64,000 nt of DNA from JAIVJZ01 sp035645695 (GCA_035645695.1 DASQMC010000026.1:1-64000), one strand, 5' to 3'; positions 1 through 8,904 are shown, counted from the stretch's first letter. Numbers and translations: made by a program. Notes: generated by a model from the letters alone, not told the origin.

Positions 1-119
1 GCGTTCTTCAGGCGCAAAGGCCGTTTATAAAAAAGGAATCCAAGGGGAAGAAGCTGTACGTAAATTAAGGGGTAGGACACTTATACAAATAGTTTCGTAA
101 ATCTTCAAGGAGACTTTCC

Positions 120-932
120 ATGTTTGAGACAGAGCAAGACGTGCTGGATTGGTATGAGGCGCAGCCGCGCTCGGTGACAAAAGAATTTATAGAGTCGTTG
201 AACTGGAAAGAAGTTCGGGAGCACCCGCTGAGTCCCGCGTTCAAAGATGTGATCGTTTACATGCGCGATGTGGAGAGCTTCACGGAGATTTATTACGACG
301 AGTTGCTGCGCACGCCGACCGGAAAAAATCCCGTCATACGCAAGTTTATGGATCGGTGGAGCGTGGAAGAGTTTCAGCACGCCGAACTGCTCAACCGCTT
401 CCTGAACGAAGCCGGATACCCGACGAGCGAGCGCTGGCAGGCGGAGGCGAAAGCGGCCATCCCCTTCCAGTACACTTTCGAGAATAATCTCTATCCACTC
501 ATCACCAACTGCTTCGGCAAATATTTCTCGGGCGCGCACATGGTCTGGGGCGCGATCAACGAGATGACGACGCTGCAGGGCTATCGACGCCTCTGGAATC
601 TGGCCGGACATCCCGTGCTCGAACAGTTGCTCCGCGCCGTGGCGCGCGAGGAATCCGTGCATTCGCATTTCTACTGGAGCATCGCCCGCCTCAAGCTCGA
701 ACGCTCCGGCTACACGCGTGCCATGGCGCGATTCATTATCGGAAAATTCTGGTCGCCCGTCGGGCAGGGCACGAAGCCTCAAGCCGAGACTGACTACGTG
801 ATCGCGACGCTTTTCAGGGGCAGGGACGGCGTGAAATTTTTCGACCAAAACGTCAACCAGCGCCTGCAACTCTTACCCGGTTTCATGGGGCTGGAAAATG
901 TCTCGCAGCGAATTGCAAGGATCGCGCTTTAG
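120..932 (+). CDS. Acyl-ACP desaturase-like (ferritin-like diiron) protein
   Basis: The 270-residue product is probably a soluble diiron oxygenase of the fatty-acyl-ACP desaturase (type 2 desaturase) superfamily, which inserts double bonds into ACP-bound acyl chains. The sequence shows two helix motifs carrying carboxylate and histidine ligands: VEEFQHAELL near residue 82 and REESVHSHFYW near residue 180. An earlier glutamate-rich helix, RDVESFTEIYYDEL, lies near residue 45. It has no signal peptide or membrane segment, so it should be cytosolic. The ATG follows a clear AAGGAG site. It stands before the DsbA-VKOR pair but has no obvious link to it. The superfamily also includes other diiron oxidases, so the substrate is inferred. 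Confidence 0.72.
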   Translation: MFETEQDVLDWYEAQPRSVTKEFIESLNWKEVREHPLSPAFKDVIVYMRDVESFTEIYYDELLRTPTGKNPVIRKFMDRWSVEEFQHAELLNRFLNEAGYPTSERWQAEAKAAIPFQYTFENNLYPLITNCFGKYFSGAHMVWGAINEMTTLQGYRRLWNLAGHPVLEQLLRAVAREESVHSHFYWSIARLKLERSGYTRAMARFIIGKFWSPVGQGTKPQAETDYVIATLFRGRDGVKFFDQNVNQRLQLLPGFMGLENVSQRIARIAL

Positions 933-950
933 ACGGTATCCTCTGCGTCT

Positions 951-1658
951 ATGAGACGCAAACTTCCCATCATCATTATCGTCGTAGTGCTTCTCGCGGC
1001 GCTTGCGGGCGGCGCGTTCCTGATGCGCTCGCCCCCGCAACCGAACATCGCACAGATGCCGCCCACCGTGACGACCGCGAGCGCGCCGGGTGCTACCGCC
1101 ACGCCCCGCCCGGCCGCCGCGCCCGTCAACCTCCAGAATGCGCACCTGCACGGGCGCGCCGACGCCCCCTTGCTGATCGAAGAGTATGGCGATTTTCAGT
1201 GTCCTCCCTGCGGGTTCTTTCATCCGATCCTGAAACGGATCGAGGGGGAGTATCCGACGCGTGTGCGCGTCGCGTTTCATCACTTCCCGCTCAGGACTAT
1301 ACACAAGCACGCCGACGAAGCCGCGCGCGCCGCCGAATCAGCCGCGCTGCAAGGCAAATTCTGGCAGATGCACGACCTGTTATTTCAGAAACAGAATGAG
1401 TGGAAAGACGCACAGGCCGCGCGCCCCATCTTTCTGAATTACGCGCGCACGCTCGGCCTCGATATAGGCAAATTCACGCAGGACATAGACAGCCAGATCA
1501 TACGCGACCGCGTCTTGGCGCATGAAAATCAGGGGTCTGCGCGCGGCGTGACGGGGACGCCGACCGTGTTCGTCAACGGGCGTGAGATACCGTTCCCAGT
1601 GATTACGAACTACGACAGTTTCCGCGCCGTCATCGAGCGCGAACTGGCGGCCAAATAA
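951..1658 (+). CDS. Membrane-anchored DsbA-like thiol oxidoreductase
   Basis: This 235-residue thioredoxin-fold protein probably oxidises cysteine pairs in exported proteins. An N-terminal membrane anchor (residues 5-24, rich in Ile, Val and Leu) is followed by a Pro/Ala-rich linker. The DsbA core begins near residue 60, with the active site DFQCPPCGFF near residue 82 and the cis-proline loop GVTGTPTVFVNG near residue 200. The next gene encodes a VKOR homologue and starts on the base after this stop codon. That pairing is the usual way many non-proteobacterial lineages recharge DsbA, so VKOR is the likely partner. The start was chosen to include the membrane anchor; its ribosome-binding site is weak. 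Confidence 0.88.
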   Translation: MRRKLPIIIIVVVLLAALAGGAFLMRSPPQPNIAQMPPTVTTASAPGATATPRPAAAPVNLQNAHLHGRADAPLLIEEYGDFQCPPCGFFHPILKRIEGEYPTRVRVAFHHFPLRTIHKHADEAARAAESAALQGKFWQMHDLLFQKQNEWKDAQAARPIFLNYARTLGLDIGKFTQDIDSQIIRDRVLAHENQGSARGVTGTPTVFVNGREIPFPVITNYDSFRAVIERELAAK

Positions 1659-2147
1659 GTGAGCGCGGCGGGCAGGGAAAGCGCCGCGGGCGCGGGCGGG
1701 CGAGCACGCGAGACGACAACGTCGTCGCCGCCACAGCGCATCTCGCGTCTCTATTCGCTGGCGGCCGTGTTGTCGCTCGCGGGGCTGGCCGACGCGGTTT
1801 ATCTCACCGTCGAACACCTGACGGGCAGGAGCGTGCGTTGCAGCGTCACGAGCGGATGCTCGGAAGTCCTCGCCAGCGCCTACGCGACAATCGGCGGCTA
1901 CCCGCTCGCGCTCTTCGGCGCGCTGGCGTATTTCACGGCCTTCAGCCTCGCCACGCTCGCGGCGTTCGGTTCGCGGGGCGCAGGGAGTCTCTTCGCCGTC
2001 CTCGTCGCGCTGATGTTCGCCACGTCCCTCTGGCTGCTCTACCTGCAAGCCTTCGTTCTACGCGCTTTCTGTCAATACTGCCTGCTCTCGGCCGCCATCA
2101 CGACGCTGCTCGCCTGTATCGTCGTCGCGCGGCGCGTGACGAAATGA
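1659..2147 (+). CDS. Vitamin K epoxide reductase (VKOR) family protein
   Basis: VKOR proteins reoxidise DsbA-like partners and pass the electrons to membrane quinone. The 162 residues show about four hydrophobic segments, a periplasmic loop cysteine pair (VRCSVTSGCSEV, near residues 58-66), and the catalytic redox motif FCQYCLLSA near residue 140, followed by the last helix. The GTG start sits immediately after the TAA of the upstream DsbA-like gene with no spacer, so the two are likely translationally coupled. The first 30 residues are low in complexity and the true start could be slightly downstream. With the upstream gene it forms a complete oxidative folding module. Confidence 0.9.
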   Translation: MSAAGRESAAGAGGRARETTTSSPPQRISRLYSLAAVLSLAGLADAVYLTVEHLTGRSVRCSVTSGCSEVLASAYATIGGYPLALFGALAYFTAFSLATLAAFGSRGAGSLFAVLVALMFATSLWLLYLQAFVLRAFCQYCLLSAAITTLLACIVVARRVTK

Positions 2148-2222
2148 CCCCTGTCACGACGCCTCGTCACGCTCCCGCCTTGAAACAATCCAACCCCTTT
2201 CGCGGCGAAACTCGCAAGACTC

Positions 2223-2924
2223 TCAAACGTAGTCCCGCACGTTGAGGCCGAGGATGATGTCGCGCCGGGCGACCCATGCGCCCCCCGCGCTCCGTGTCAG
2301 GGCGACTATTCCCGAGCCGCCCGCCTTTCGTCGCCGCGCGCGTTCCTGCTGCGTGAGAAGTGGATCATCCTCAAACTCGATATCGTCAATGTAATACTCG
2401 TTCCTGTCGGCCTCTTTCACGATCAGGTGGATGTGAGAAGGAATGTTTCTGTCCGGGTATGACGCGGGCTTGATGGTGGCGAACTTATATTCGCCGTTCG
2501 CGTTCGTTTTGATCCAGCCGCGCAGCCGCCCGTGCCTGCGTGCGCTCGCGTTCGCGCCGGGCGCGGGCGGGTAAATGCCGCGCGCGTCCGTGTGATAGGC
2601 GTAAAGGATCACGCCGGGCGCGGGGGTCTTACCGTCGAGTTGGTAGACGCGGCCGCTCGCCTCAAACAATTCGCCCGGCTCCGTCGCGGCGGCGATCCGC
2701 GTCTCCCAGTTTAGCCGCGCCGGCATGCCTTCATAGATGGCCTCGCAACCTTCACAGTAACCCCCCACGCGATTTGCGATCTCCGCACGCGGCTCGACTC
2801 TCGAAGGTTGTGTCCGGGCGGGACGGGCGCAGTTGAGCAAAGCTCCGGCGGGCAGCGCGAGAGCAAAGAGGGAAGCGCGTTTGAGGAAAGTCCGGCGTGC
2901 CTCGCCGTTTAGTGCTTTGTTCAT
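2223..2924 (-). CDS. Secreted intradiol ring-cleavage dioxygenase-like lipoprotein
   Basis: The protein (233 residues) has the fold signature of intradiol dioxygenases such as protocatechuate 3,4-dioxygenase. After an N-terminal twin-Arg-like stretch (EARRTFLKRAS) comes a hydrophobic segment ending in a lipobox-like GALLNCA, so it is probably exported as a lipoprotein. Candidate Fe(III) ligands are the Tyr of DARGIYPP, the Tyr of ASYPDRN and the two His of IPSHIHLIV. The arginine that normally precedes the His motif (RPxHxH) is isoleucine here, so aromatic ring cleavage is not assured. The start ATG at 2924 has a GAGGT site; a longer reading frame upstream lacks one. It may be co-transcribed with the upstream minus-strand genes. 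Confidence 0.75.
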   Translation of the reverse strand: MNKALNGEARRTFLKRASLFALALPAGALLNCARPARTQPSRVEPRAEIANRVGGYCEGCEAIYEGMPARLNWETRIAAATEPGELFEASGRVYQLDGKTPAPGVILYAYHTDARGIYPPAPGANASARRHGRLRGWIKTNANGEYKFATIKPASYPDRNIPSHIHLIVKEADRNEYYIDDIEFEDDPLLTQQERARRRKAGGSGIVALTRSAGGAWVARRDIILGLNVRDYV

Positions 2925-3055
2925 ATCAACCTCGCTTTCGGATAGAGATCGCTCAACTATCAGACGAAGCGAAGCGTTATTTGCTTCCAAAAAAATTCCG
3001 GCGGCAAAAGTTGATTCGACTTTTCATGCGAGGCGAACTTGTTTCGCGCGCCGCG

Positions 3056-3220
3056 TCAAGCCCTGACGAGATAGACGATTGCGGCGACGATCCCGGCCAC
3101 GAACAGCAGAATCAGGATGAGACAACCGGCGGCGGCGAGTTTCAGATTCCGCGCGCGATTCTTGTCGGGCGGGAGCAGCGAATTTTGCGGGAAATAAGGC
3201 GGCGGCGTAGATGTCGGCAT
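3056..3220 (-). CDS. Small single-span membrane protein (54 aa)
   Basis: This short frame starts with MPTSTPPPYFPQNSLLPPDK, continues with a basic patch (NRARNLK), and ends in a strongly hydrophobic helix of about 25 residues just before its stop. The layout of a proline-rich soluble head and one C-terminal membrane span is typical of real small membrane proteins and unlikely to arise by chance. It lies between the glycogen debranching enzyme and the dioxygenase-like gene on the same strand, with gaps of 78 and 131 bases. No ribosome-binding site is evident upstream of the ATG. Function unknown. Confidence 0.55.
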   Translation of the reverse strand: MPTSTPPPYFPQNSLLPPDKNRARNLKLAAAGCLILILLFVAGIVAAIVYLVRA

Positions 3221-3298
3221 TTAAACGTTCCCTTTGATACGAGAAAACAGCGTGCATGTGAAATCTTCGCGGCGCGAGCTGGAAAGGCATCTCCGACA

Positions 3299-5308
3299 TC
3301 ATGCGGGACGGCTGAATTCTTCCAACTCGCAGCGCAACAGTTCGGCCACGCTCCAGGCCTGAGCGATGCAGCCGCGCGGCGTGTGCGGCGCGTCGGCGTC
3401 GAAGATTTCGGAGATTTGTCCGACGCCCGCCTCGTTCAGGTGTTCGCGGAAGGCGCGCACGAATCCACGCGCCCGCGTCAGGTTCTCCGGCGTGCGCCCG
3501 TGCGTGCGCAGATGGGCGGTGACGAAAGGGCCGATGAGCCACGCCCAGACCGTGCCCTGATGATAGGCTGTGTCGCGCGAGTAAGCGTCGCCTTCATAGC
3601 GCGGCCGGTAATCGGGATGGCGCGGGGAGAGTGAGCGCAGGCCGTAAGGCGTCAGCAGTTCGCGCGTGACCGTGGCGACGACGGAGCGCGCCCGCTCGCC
3701 CGTCATGATCGGATGAGGCAGGCTGAGCGCGAAGATTTGGTTGGGACGAATCGCCGCGTCAGGTTCGCCGGCCGGGCTGATGCAATCGTAGAGGCAGTTG
3801 TCGGCCTCGTTCCAGAACAGCCCGTGGAAACTCGCGCGCGCGTGTTCGGCGAGAGCTCGCGCGTGATTGCGCATCCAGTCGTCTTCCACGCTCGCCGCGA
3901 CCTCCTCGATGGTGCGCAGCGCGTTGTACCAGAGAGCCTGTATCTCGACGGCCTTCCCGGCGCGCGGCGTCACCACGTAATCGCCGACACGAGCGTCCAT
4001 CCAGGTCAATTGCACGTCGTCCTGACCGGCGGAAAGGAGGCTGTCCTGATCGACGCGGATCGAGTAGATCGTTCCGCGCTCGTGCCACTCCAAAAACTCC
4101 CTGAGGCGCGGGTACAGGCGCTCGCGTATGAATCCGATGTCGCCGGTGCGGCGCGCGAGTTCGCCGACGGCGTTGACGAACCAGAGCGTGCCGTCCACGT
4201 TGTTGTATTCCGGCTCGTCGTCGCCATCCGGGAAGCGATTCGGGATGACGCCCTCGCGCATGTGTGCGGCGAAGGCCAGCAGGATTTCGCGCGCCGTGTC
4301 GAATTGCCCGCGCGCGAAGGCGAGACCCGTGAGCGAGATCATCGTGTCGCGCCCCCAATCCGTGAACCAGTGATAACCGGCTATCACCGAACCGAGATCG
4401 TCGCCGCGCCTGACGAGAAATTGATCGGCCGCCGCCGTGAGCGTTCGGATGTAAATATCATCTTCGCCGCCATCGCTTTCGCCGCCCGTGATTTCAGGAA
4501 TGCCCGCCGTGACGCCGCCGCTACGGCGTTCGCGTTCCCGCTCCTCGTATGTGCGGGCGTCGCCGATGGCGCGCGCTTCGGTCGAAGCGATAATGTCGCA
4601 GTTTGTGTCTCCGTCAATTCGCCATGAGAGCAGGCAGGGATTGAACAGGTCTTCGTGGAAATCGAAGCCGCGCGCCTGTTCCTCCGGGTACTCGAAGCGC
4701 CTGTACCAGTAGCCTTCCGTGGAGACACGCCCCGCGTCGTGGGCGATGAACAGGCGCGCGTCGTCGTCCTGTTTGGAGAGGCTGACGAGGTTCGGCAGAA
4801 GTTCGGCTCTTAGAAAAATGTCTAGGGCTTCGCGCTGCAACGAATGATAGTCGCGGAAGGCGACGAGCGGGCGAATCTCCAGAGAAGCGTCGGCCGCGCC
4901 CGGCGTCCGTATGCGATAGCGCACGACGGTCGCGTTATCGCCCTGCGGCATGAAGATCGTTTTTTCGACGAGCGCGTCGCCGATTTTGTAAGTGAAGATC
5001 GGAAACGGGTCGAGCCGGAAATTGGTCTGTAGCCGGAAGCCTTGCGGGTGGATGGTGGCCGGTTCGTACAGGTTGGTGGAAAGATCGAACCGCTCGCCAT
5101 CGAGGACGAGCGTCTCCTCTAATTTCGAGAGCAGCACTATGCGCCCGGTCGGCGGCCGGAGCGCGGCGGCGAGCAAGCCGTGGTAACGCCGCGTATTCGC
5201 GCCAGTGATGGTGGCCGAGGCGAATCCGCCGAGGCCGTTCGTTTCCAGCCATTCGCGTCGCAGTGCGGTTTCGAGATTTTGGCAGGCTTCCGCGTCGAAA
5301 TTGATCAT
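3299..5308 (-). CDS. Glycogen debranching enzyme (amylo-alpha-1,6-glucosidase)
   Basis: This 669-residue enzyme most likely hydrolyses alpha-1,6 branch stubs of glycogen. The N-terminal domain opens with the family hallmark REWLETNGLGGFAS and TRRYHGLL. The C-terminal catalytic (alpha/alpha)6 barrel contains the typical motifs GYHWFTDWGRDTMIS, IPNRFPDG, YNNVDGTLWF and RDTAYHQGTVWAWL. Length and domain order fit the bacterial GDE family (GH133-like). The start at 5308 was chosen because conservation begins there; the frame could be extended to 5431, but that would run through the promoter area of the divergent gene at 5434. No other glycogen gene is visible nearby. Cytosolic. Confidence 0.9.
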   Translation of the reverse strand: MINFDAEACQNLETALRREWLETNGLGGFASATITGANTRRYHGLLAAALRPPTGRIVLLSKLEETLVLDGERFDLSTNLYEPATIHPQGFRLQTNFRLDPFPIFTYKIGDALVEKTIFMPQGDNATVVRYRIRTPGAADASLEIRPLVAFRDYHSLQREALDIFLRAELLPNLVSLSKQDDDARLFIAHDAGRVSTEGYWYRRFEYPEEQARGFDFHEDLFNPCLLSWRIDGDTNCDIIASTEARAIGDARTYEERERERRSGGVTAGIPEITGGESDGGEDDIYIRTLTAAADQFLVRRGDDLGSVIAGYHWFTDWGRDTMISLTGLAFARGQFDTAREILLAFAAHMREGVIPNRFPDGDDEPEYNNVDGTLWFVNAVGELARRTGDIGFIRERLYPRLREFLEWHERGTIYSIRVDQDSLLSAGQDDVQLTWMDARVGDYVVTPRAGKAVEIQALWYNALRTIEEVAASVEDDWMRNHARALAEHARASFHGLFWNEADNCLYDCISPAGEPDAAIRPNQIFALSLPHPIMTGERARSVVATVTRELLTPYGLRSLSPRHPDYRPRYEGDAYSRDTAYHQGTVWAWLIGPFVTAHLRTHGRTPENLTRARGFVRAFREHLNEAGVGQISEIFDADAPHTPRGCIAQAWSVAELLRCELEEFSRPA

Positions 5309-5433
5309 CTTCTCAAGTTGCTCCTTCGGGATGGGAAATCTTGTATCACAAAGTGCGGCGGGTGCTGCAAGAAATAATTGCGCCTCGCGTTCAAAGGGCG
5401 TGGAGAGAAACATTCCGAAGGGGGAGAACATTT

Positions 5434-6360
5434 ATGCGTAGGACATTGGGGGCGTCGGCGTGCATCGTGCTGATCGCGACTCTGGCAGCGTTGGTCGCCG
5501 CAGCAGCGCAGGGCGGCGGGACAGACCGGGGCGGCGGGCAGAGCGCCGCGGCGCAGCGAGCGGCGGGGCGCAACATCGAGCACAGAAACGCTCAAGTAGG
5601 ATTCGGAGTCGAGGTTCTGGCCGGTGGAAGGGCGCGCGAAACATACCCGGCGCGTGGGAGAGCTTACGTGGAAGCCGTCGAGGGCGAGGAATACGCGCTC
5701 AGGCTGACGAACCCTTTGCCGATGCGCGTGGCGGTCGCGCTCTCGGTGGACGGTCTCAACACGATTGACGCGCGACGCACGTCCGCGCGCGAGGCGAGCA
5801 AGTGGGTTATCCAACCCTACGGTTCGATCACGGTCAGCGGATGGCAGATGAGTTCCACGCGAGCGCGCCGCTTCTATTTCACGGGCGAGAGGGATTCCTA
5901 CGCGAACAGGATCGGGCGGGCTTCCGACATGGGCGTTATCACCGCCGTCTTCTTCCGAGAGCGGCGGGATCGCTCTGACATCTATGTCCCGTCCCGCCCG
6001 CGCGGATCGCAGTCGAGCGGCGCAGACCGCAACGAATCGAAGCGAAGTCCGCAAAGCGACACGCCCGCCGCGACGAGCGCGCAGAGCGGGAGCGCGAGCG
6101 GGCGCGTGATGCCTGCGCCCGACGCCGACGACGAATACGCGGCGACGGGCATCGGGCGTTCGGTGACGAACGATGTGTGGAGCGTGCAGATGGATTTGGA
6201 GACGAGTCCGGCGGCGGTGATAACGCTGCGTTACGAGTTTCACGATGCGTTGGTGCGGCTCGGCATATTGCCGCGCAACTACCGGCCGCAGCCCGATCCT
6301 TTGCGGCGGCGCGAGCGTGCGCGCGGCTTTGAAGACCGGCAGTTCTCGCCCGAACCGTAA
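5434..6360 (+). CDS. Secreted protein of unknown function
   Basis: The 308 residues begin with a clear signal peptide (MRRTLGASACIVLIATLAAL and an Ala-rich cleavage region), so the protein is exported. A middle block, residues about 50-180, looks like one beta-rich domain (GEEYALRLTNPLPMRVAVAL, WVIQPYGSITVSGWQ). The remainder is a polar, Ser/Arg/Ala-rich linker and a short C-terminal block ending in an Arg-rich tail. The ATG follows a strong GAAGGGGGAG site. I do not recognise a named domain; proteins of this look are common in acidobacterial genomes. It is divergent from the debranching enzyme. Confidence 0.7.
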   Translation: MRRTLGASACIVLIATLAALVAAAAQGGGTDRGGGQSAAAQRAAGRNIEHRNAQVGFGVEVLAGGRARETYPARGRAYVEAVEGEEYALRLTNPLPMRVAVALSVDGLNTIDARRTSAREASKWVIQPYGSITVSGWQMSSTRARRFYFTGERDSYANRIGRASDMGVITAVFFRERRDRSDIYVPSRPRGSQSSGADRNESKRSPQSDTPAATSAQSGSASGRVMPAPDADDEYAATGIGRSVTNDVWSVQMDLETSPAAVITLRYEFHDALVRLGILPRNYRPQPDPLRRRERARGFEDRQFSPEP

Positions 6361-6460
6361 GCGGCGGGCGCGGCGAGGCGGGTTCGGGAACAGAACAGGC
6401 GCGCGCGGCGTCTAATCGCGCAGTTCCGTATGAACCGAGATACGCGGAGGTTTTTCAACC

Positions 6461-7030
6461 ATGGCTCAATTCACAGACCCGCTCTCGCACGTCAGGGTGG
6501 CCGCGCCTTGTCGCGCCGACTGGGAACGCATGCGCGGTAACGAGCGCGTGCGCTTCTGCGACGCGTGCAGCATGAACGTCTACAACCTTTCCAACATGAC
6601 GAAGAATGACGCGGAGTCCCTGCTCCTGAGTGCGGAGGGGCGACTGTGCGTGCGCTATTACCATCGTGCGGACGGCTCGATCATGACAGACAATTGCCCC
6701 GTGGGCTTGCGGGCGCTCAAACGTCGCGCGTACGGATTTTCGCGCGCGGTCGTCTCCTCGGTCTTGAGTTTCTTCGCGGGCATGGCCGTCCTCGCGGGAC
6801 TTGAGACGGCGCAAAACTCCATCGACAACCGCCCGGAAGCCGGTCTTGATTTGATCTCCCCCGTGCCGCTCACAATCTCCGAGCCGCAGGAAGAGGTTCC
6901 TCAGCCGGAGCAATTTACGATCATGGGAGACGTGGCCTTGAGCCCGAACCTTGCCGGGTGGGATAACGGAGAAGTTATAGCAGGACAAAAGGTGTTTTTG
7001 CCCAAACCGGAGAACGGCGTTACAGAATAG
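6461..7030 (+). CDS. Conserved Cys-containing protein with one membrane segment
   Basis: In this 189-residue protein the first 90 residues carry five cysteines (APCRADW, RFCDACSMNVYNLS, GRLCVRYY, DNCPVG), with a central CxxC suggesting a metal or redox site. A hydrophobic segment (residues about 91-112) follows, then a short acidic/proline tail outside the conserved block. The pattern PCxADWxxM...FCxxCxxxVYNLSxMT resembles a lineage-specific uncharacterised family that I associate with Acidobacteriota, but I cannot name it. The ATG at 6461 has no strong Shine-Dalgarno sequence. It stands alone between the secreted protein and the convergent transglycosylase. Confidence 0.72.
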   Translation: MAQFTDPLSHVRVAAPCRADWERMRGNERVRFCDACSMNVYNLSNMTKNDAESLLLSAEGRLCVRYYHRADGSIMTDNCPVGLRALKRRAYGFSRAVVSSVLSFFAGMAVLAGLETAQNSIDNRPEAGLDLISPVPLTISEPQEEVPQPEQFTIMGDVALSPNLAGWDNGEVIAGQKVFLPKPENGVTE

Positions 7031-7042
7031 CGCGCCCGCAGG

Positions 7043-8548
7043 TTATCGCCGCCGTTTGAGGTCGGAAGTGTAAAGTTGTTTGTAGGCGCGGTAGTTCGCC
7101 ATCACTTTGAAGACGTAATCTTTCGATTCCGCGAAGCCGACTTCGGAGGAGAAGACGCCCGCCTCGTCGTGACCGGCACGACGCACCCAGCGCACTACGT
7201 TGTCCTCGCCGCCATTGTAAGAAGCGGCGACGGCCTCCGGTAAATTCGGAAACATGCGAAAGAGATCGGCCAGATACGCCACGCCGATCCGGATGTTGAC
7301 CTCCGGCCTGTACAAATCATCCTCGCGCGGGTTCTTGAATCCCGCTCCCTCCCCGTACTTCACAGCTATCTCCGGCGTCAGTTGCAGCAACCCGCGCGCG
7401 GCGGCGGGCGAGCGAGCGCGTTCTTTGAAACTACTCTCCTGTCGCATGATGGCAAGCACGAGTCTCGGGTCGACGTTTCGGCCGCTCGTCGCGCGCAGGA
7501 TTATTTCACGATAGGGCGCGGGATAAGCGGCGGCGGCGGCTTCAAACTCGCGTCGCACCGAGTTATCGCGCGCTTCGGCGGCGCGTCTGGAGGCATCGTC
7601 CAAACGGCGCAGGCGTGCCGTGGCAAGCTCGCCGTAATAAGAAGATGCGCGGTCGGGAATGGATTGATAGGCGGCGGCTGCCTGCGCCGTCTGCTTCAAT
7701 TGTTCGAGACTGAAGCCGCGCAGGTAGGCGACTTCGTTCGCGGTGGTCTGGACGGCGGGCGTGAAACTCGCGCCGCGCAGCAGTTCGTCCGCGGTGCGCA
7801 GAGCCGACGACCATGTGCGCCCGGCCACTTCAAGACGCAGGCGGGCGAAGAGCGCGTTTGTCGCCGTCGGCGTGCCGCTGAAACGCTCGCGCGCCCGCGC
7901 GATCCATTGCAGCGCATCTTCGTTTCGCCCGGCCTCTCGCCAACTATCAATCGCATTGAGGTAAGCGTTCTCGATGCGCTCGCCCTGCGGGAAGCGCGTG
8001 ACGTAATCGCCGTAACGCGTCGCGGCCTCGGCCGTGCGTTCGAGACGCAGGAGCGTCGCGGCGACGTAATAGAACCCCTCACGCCCGTCCTTGTAACTCG
8101 TAAACTCGCGCCCCAGCCGGTCGAAAAAAGGAAGCGCATCGGCATACCGGCGTTCCTGATAGAGGCTGCGACCCATGCCGAAGAGCGCGGCGGGGACGTT
8201 CGTGTCCGTCGGGTAACGCTTGATGAGCGCCTGCCAGTGTTCGCGTGCTTCGGCGAAGGCGCGGTTGGCGTGGTAGGCGGCGGCGCGGCGCATGTGTTCG
8301 GCAGGCGCAAGCTGCGCGAGTTGACCGTCTACGGAGCGGCCTTCGCGGTCGAGTCGCCGCGCGTTGACGAGCGCGGCATCGCCCTGCCCCTGGGCGACGA
8401 TTGTTTCAGCTTCTAAAGCATATTCGACAACGTCCGTCGGGGCGGCGTTCGAGACGGCCGCGGGCTGCACTTCGACGTGCGTACACGCCGGGGCGAACGC
8501 GAGCGCCAGCAGGCCGGCAAAAATATATTGTGTCAATGAAACAAACAT
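7043..8548 (-). CDS. Soluble lytic murein transglycosylase (Slt-type) with TPR-like repeats
   Basis: This 501-residue periplasmic enzyme cleaves peptidoglycan glycan strands. A signal sequence ends in a possible lipobox (LALAFAPACTH), so it may be lipid-anchored. Residues about 65-330 form TPR-like helical repeats (for example FGMGRSLYQERRYADALPFF). The C-terminal SLT domain contains the catalytic Glu371 in AIMRQESSFKE, with GLLQLTPEIA and AASYNGGEDNVVRW supporting the lysozyme-like fold. Domain order matches Slt70-like proteins, though it is shorter than Slt70. The gene runs towards the + strand gene ending at 7030, with only 12 bases between stops. Confidence 0.93.
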   Translation of the reverse strand: MFVSLTQYIFAGLLALAFAPACTHVEVQPAAVSNAAPTDVVEYALEAETIVAQGQGDAALVNARRLDREGRSVDGQLAQLAPAEHMRRAAAYHANRAFAEAREHWQALIKRYPTDTNVPAALFGMGRSLYQERRYADALPFFDRLGREFTSYKDGREGFYYVAATLLRLERTAEAATRYGDYVTRFPQGERIENAYLNAIDSWREAGRNEDALQWIARARERFSGTPTATNALFARLRLEVAGRTWSSALRTADELLRGASFTPAVQTTANEVAYLRGFSLEQLKQTAQAAAAYQSIPDRASSYYGELATARLRRLDDASRRAAEARDNSVRREFEAAAAAYPAPYREIILRATSGRNVDPRLVLAIMRQESSFKERARSPAAARGLLQLTPEIAVKYGEGAGFKNPREDDLYRPEVNIRIGVAYLADLFRMFPNLPEAVAASYNGGEDNVVRWVRRAGHDEAGVFSSEVGFAESKDYVFKVMANYRAYKQLYTSDLKRRR

Positions 8549-8685
8549 AGAGGTCGTTAAGCGAAATTATTGAACTCGATTGATCGCCCGCTTCGCCGTA
8601 AGCGGGGAGCGGCAGGGGCGCGTGGTTCGTTCGATGCTTGAACGGCGGAAAGCGTGCGCCGCCGGGCGGGGAGAGCGAATAGGGA

Positions 8686-8743
8686 CGACCGGCCGAAGCG
8701 TAAACTTCCCGAGGAAAGCTGAGCGAGGCTTCGGCCGGCCGTC
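8686..8743 (-). terminator. GC-rich hairpin downstream of the metallothionein gene
   Basis: The arms CGACCGGCCGAAGC (8686-8699) and its near-complement at 8727-8743 can pair over about 13 bases around a 27-base loop, just after the metallothionein stop codon. There is no T-run, so termination is inferred from position and stem strength only. Confidence 0.45.
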
Positions 8744-8751
8744 GAATAGAA

Positions 8752-8904
8752 CTAGATGTTGTTGCCGCAGGACGGACAGCCGCAGTCGCAATCAATCGTT
8801 GTCGTATCGGCCTTGCCCTGACAATAGGCGCTGCAATACTTCTCGCCTTCGTCGGCAGGGCATGTGCAACTGGCATTAGCGCATTGTTTATTCTCGTCGG
8901 CCAT
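8752..8904 (-). CDS. Bacterial metallothionein-like protein (50 aa)
   Basis: The predicted protein has ten cysteines and ends CDCGCPSCGNNI. The spacing KQCANASCTCP ... KYCSAYCQGK ... IDCDCGCPSC matches the bacterial metallothionein family (SmtA/BmtA type), including the central YCSxxC, which there binds Zn, Cd or Cu in a cysteine cluster. The usual histidine is missing, so the cluster may be all-cysteine. A strong AAGGAG lies 8 bases before the ATG. A hairpin follows the stop. It is a stand-alone gene between the transglycosylase and OsmC, transcribed like them. No operator for a metal repressor was recognised. Confidence 0.82.
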   Translation of the reverse strand: MADENKQCANASCTCPADEGEKYCSAYCQGKADTTTIDCDCGCPSCGNNI

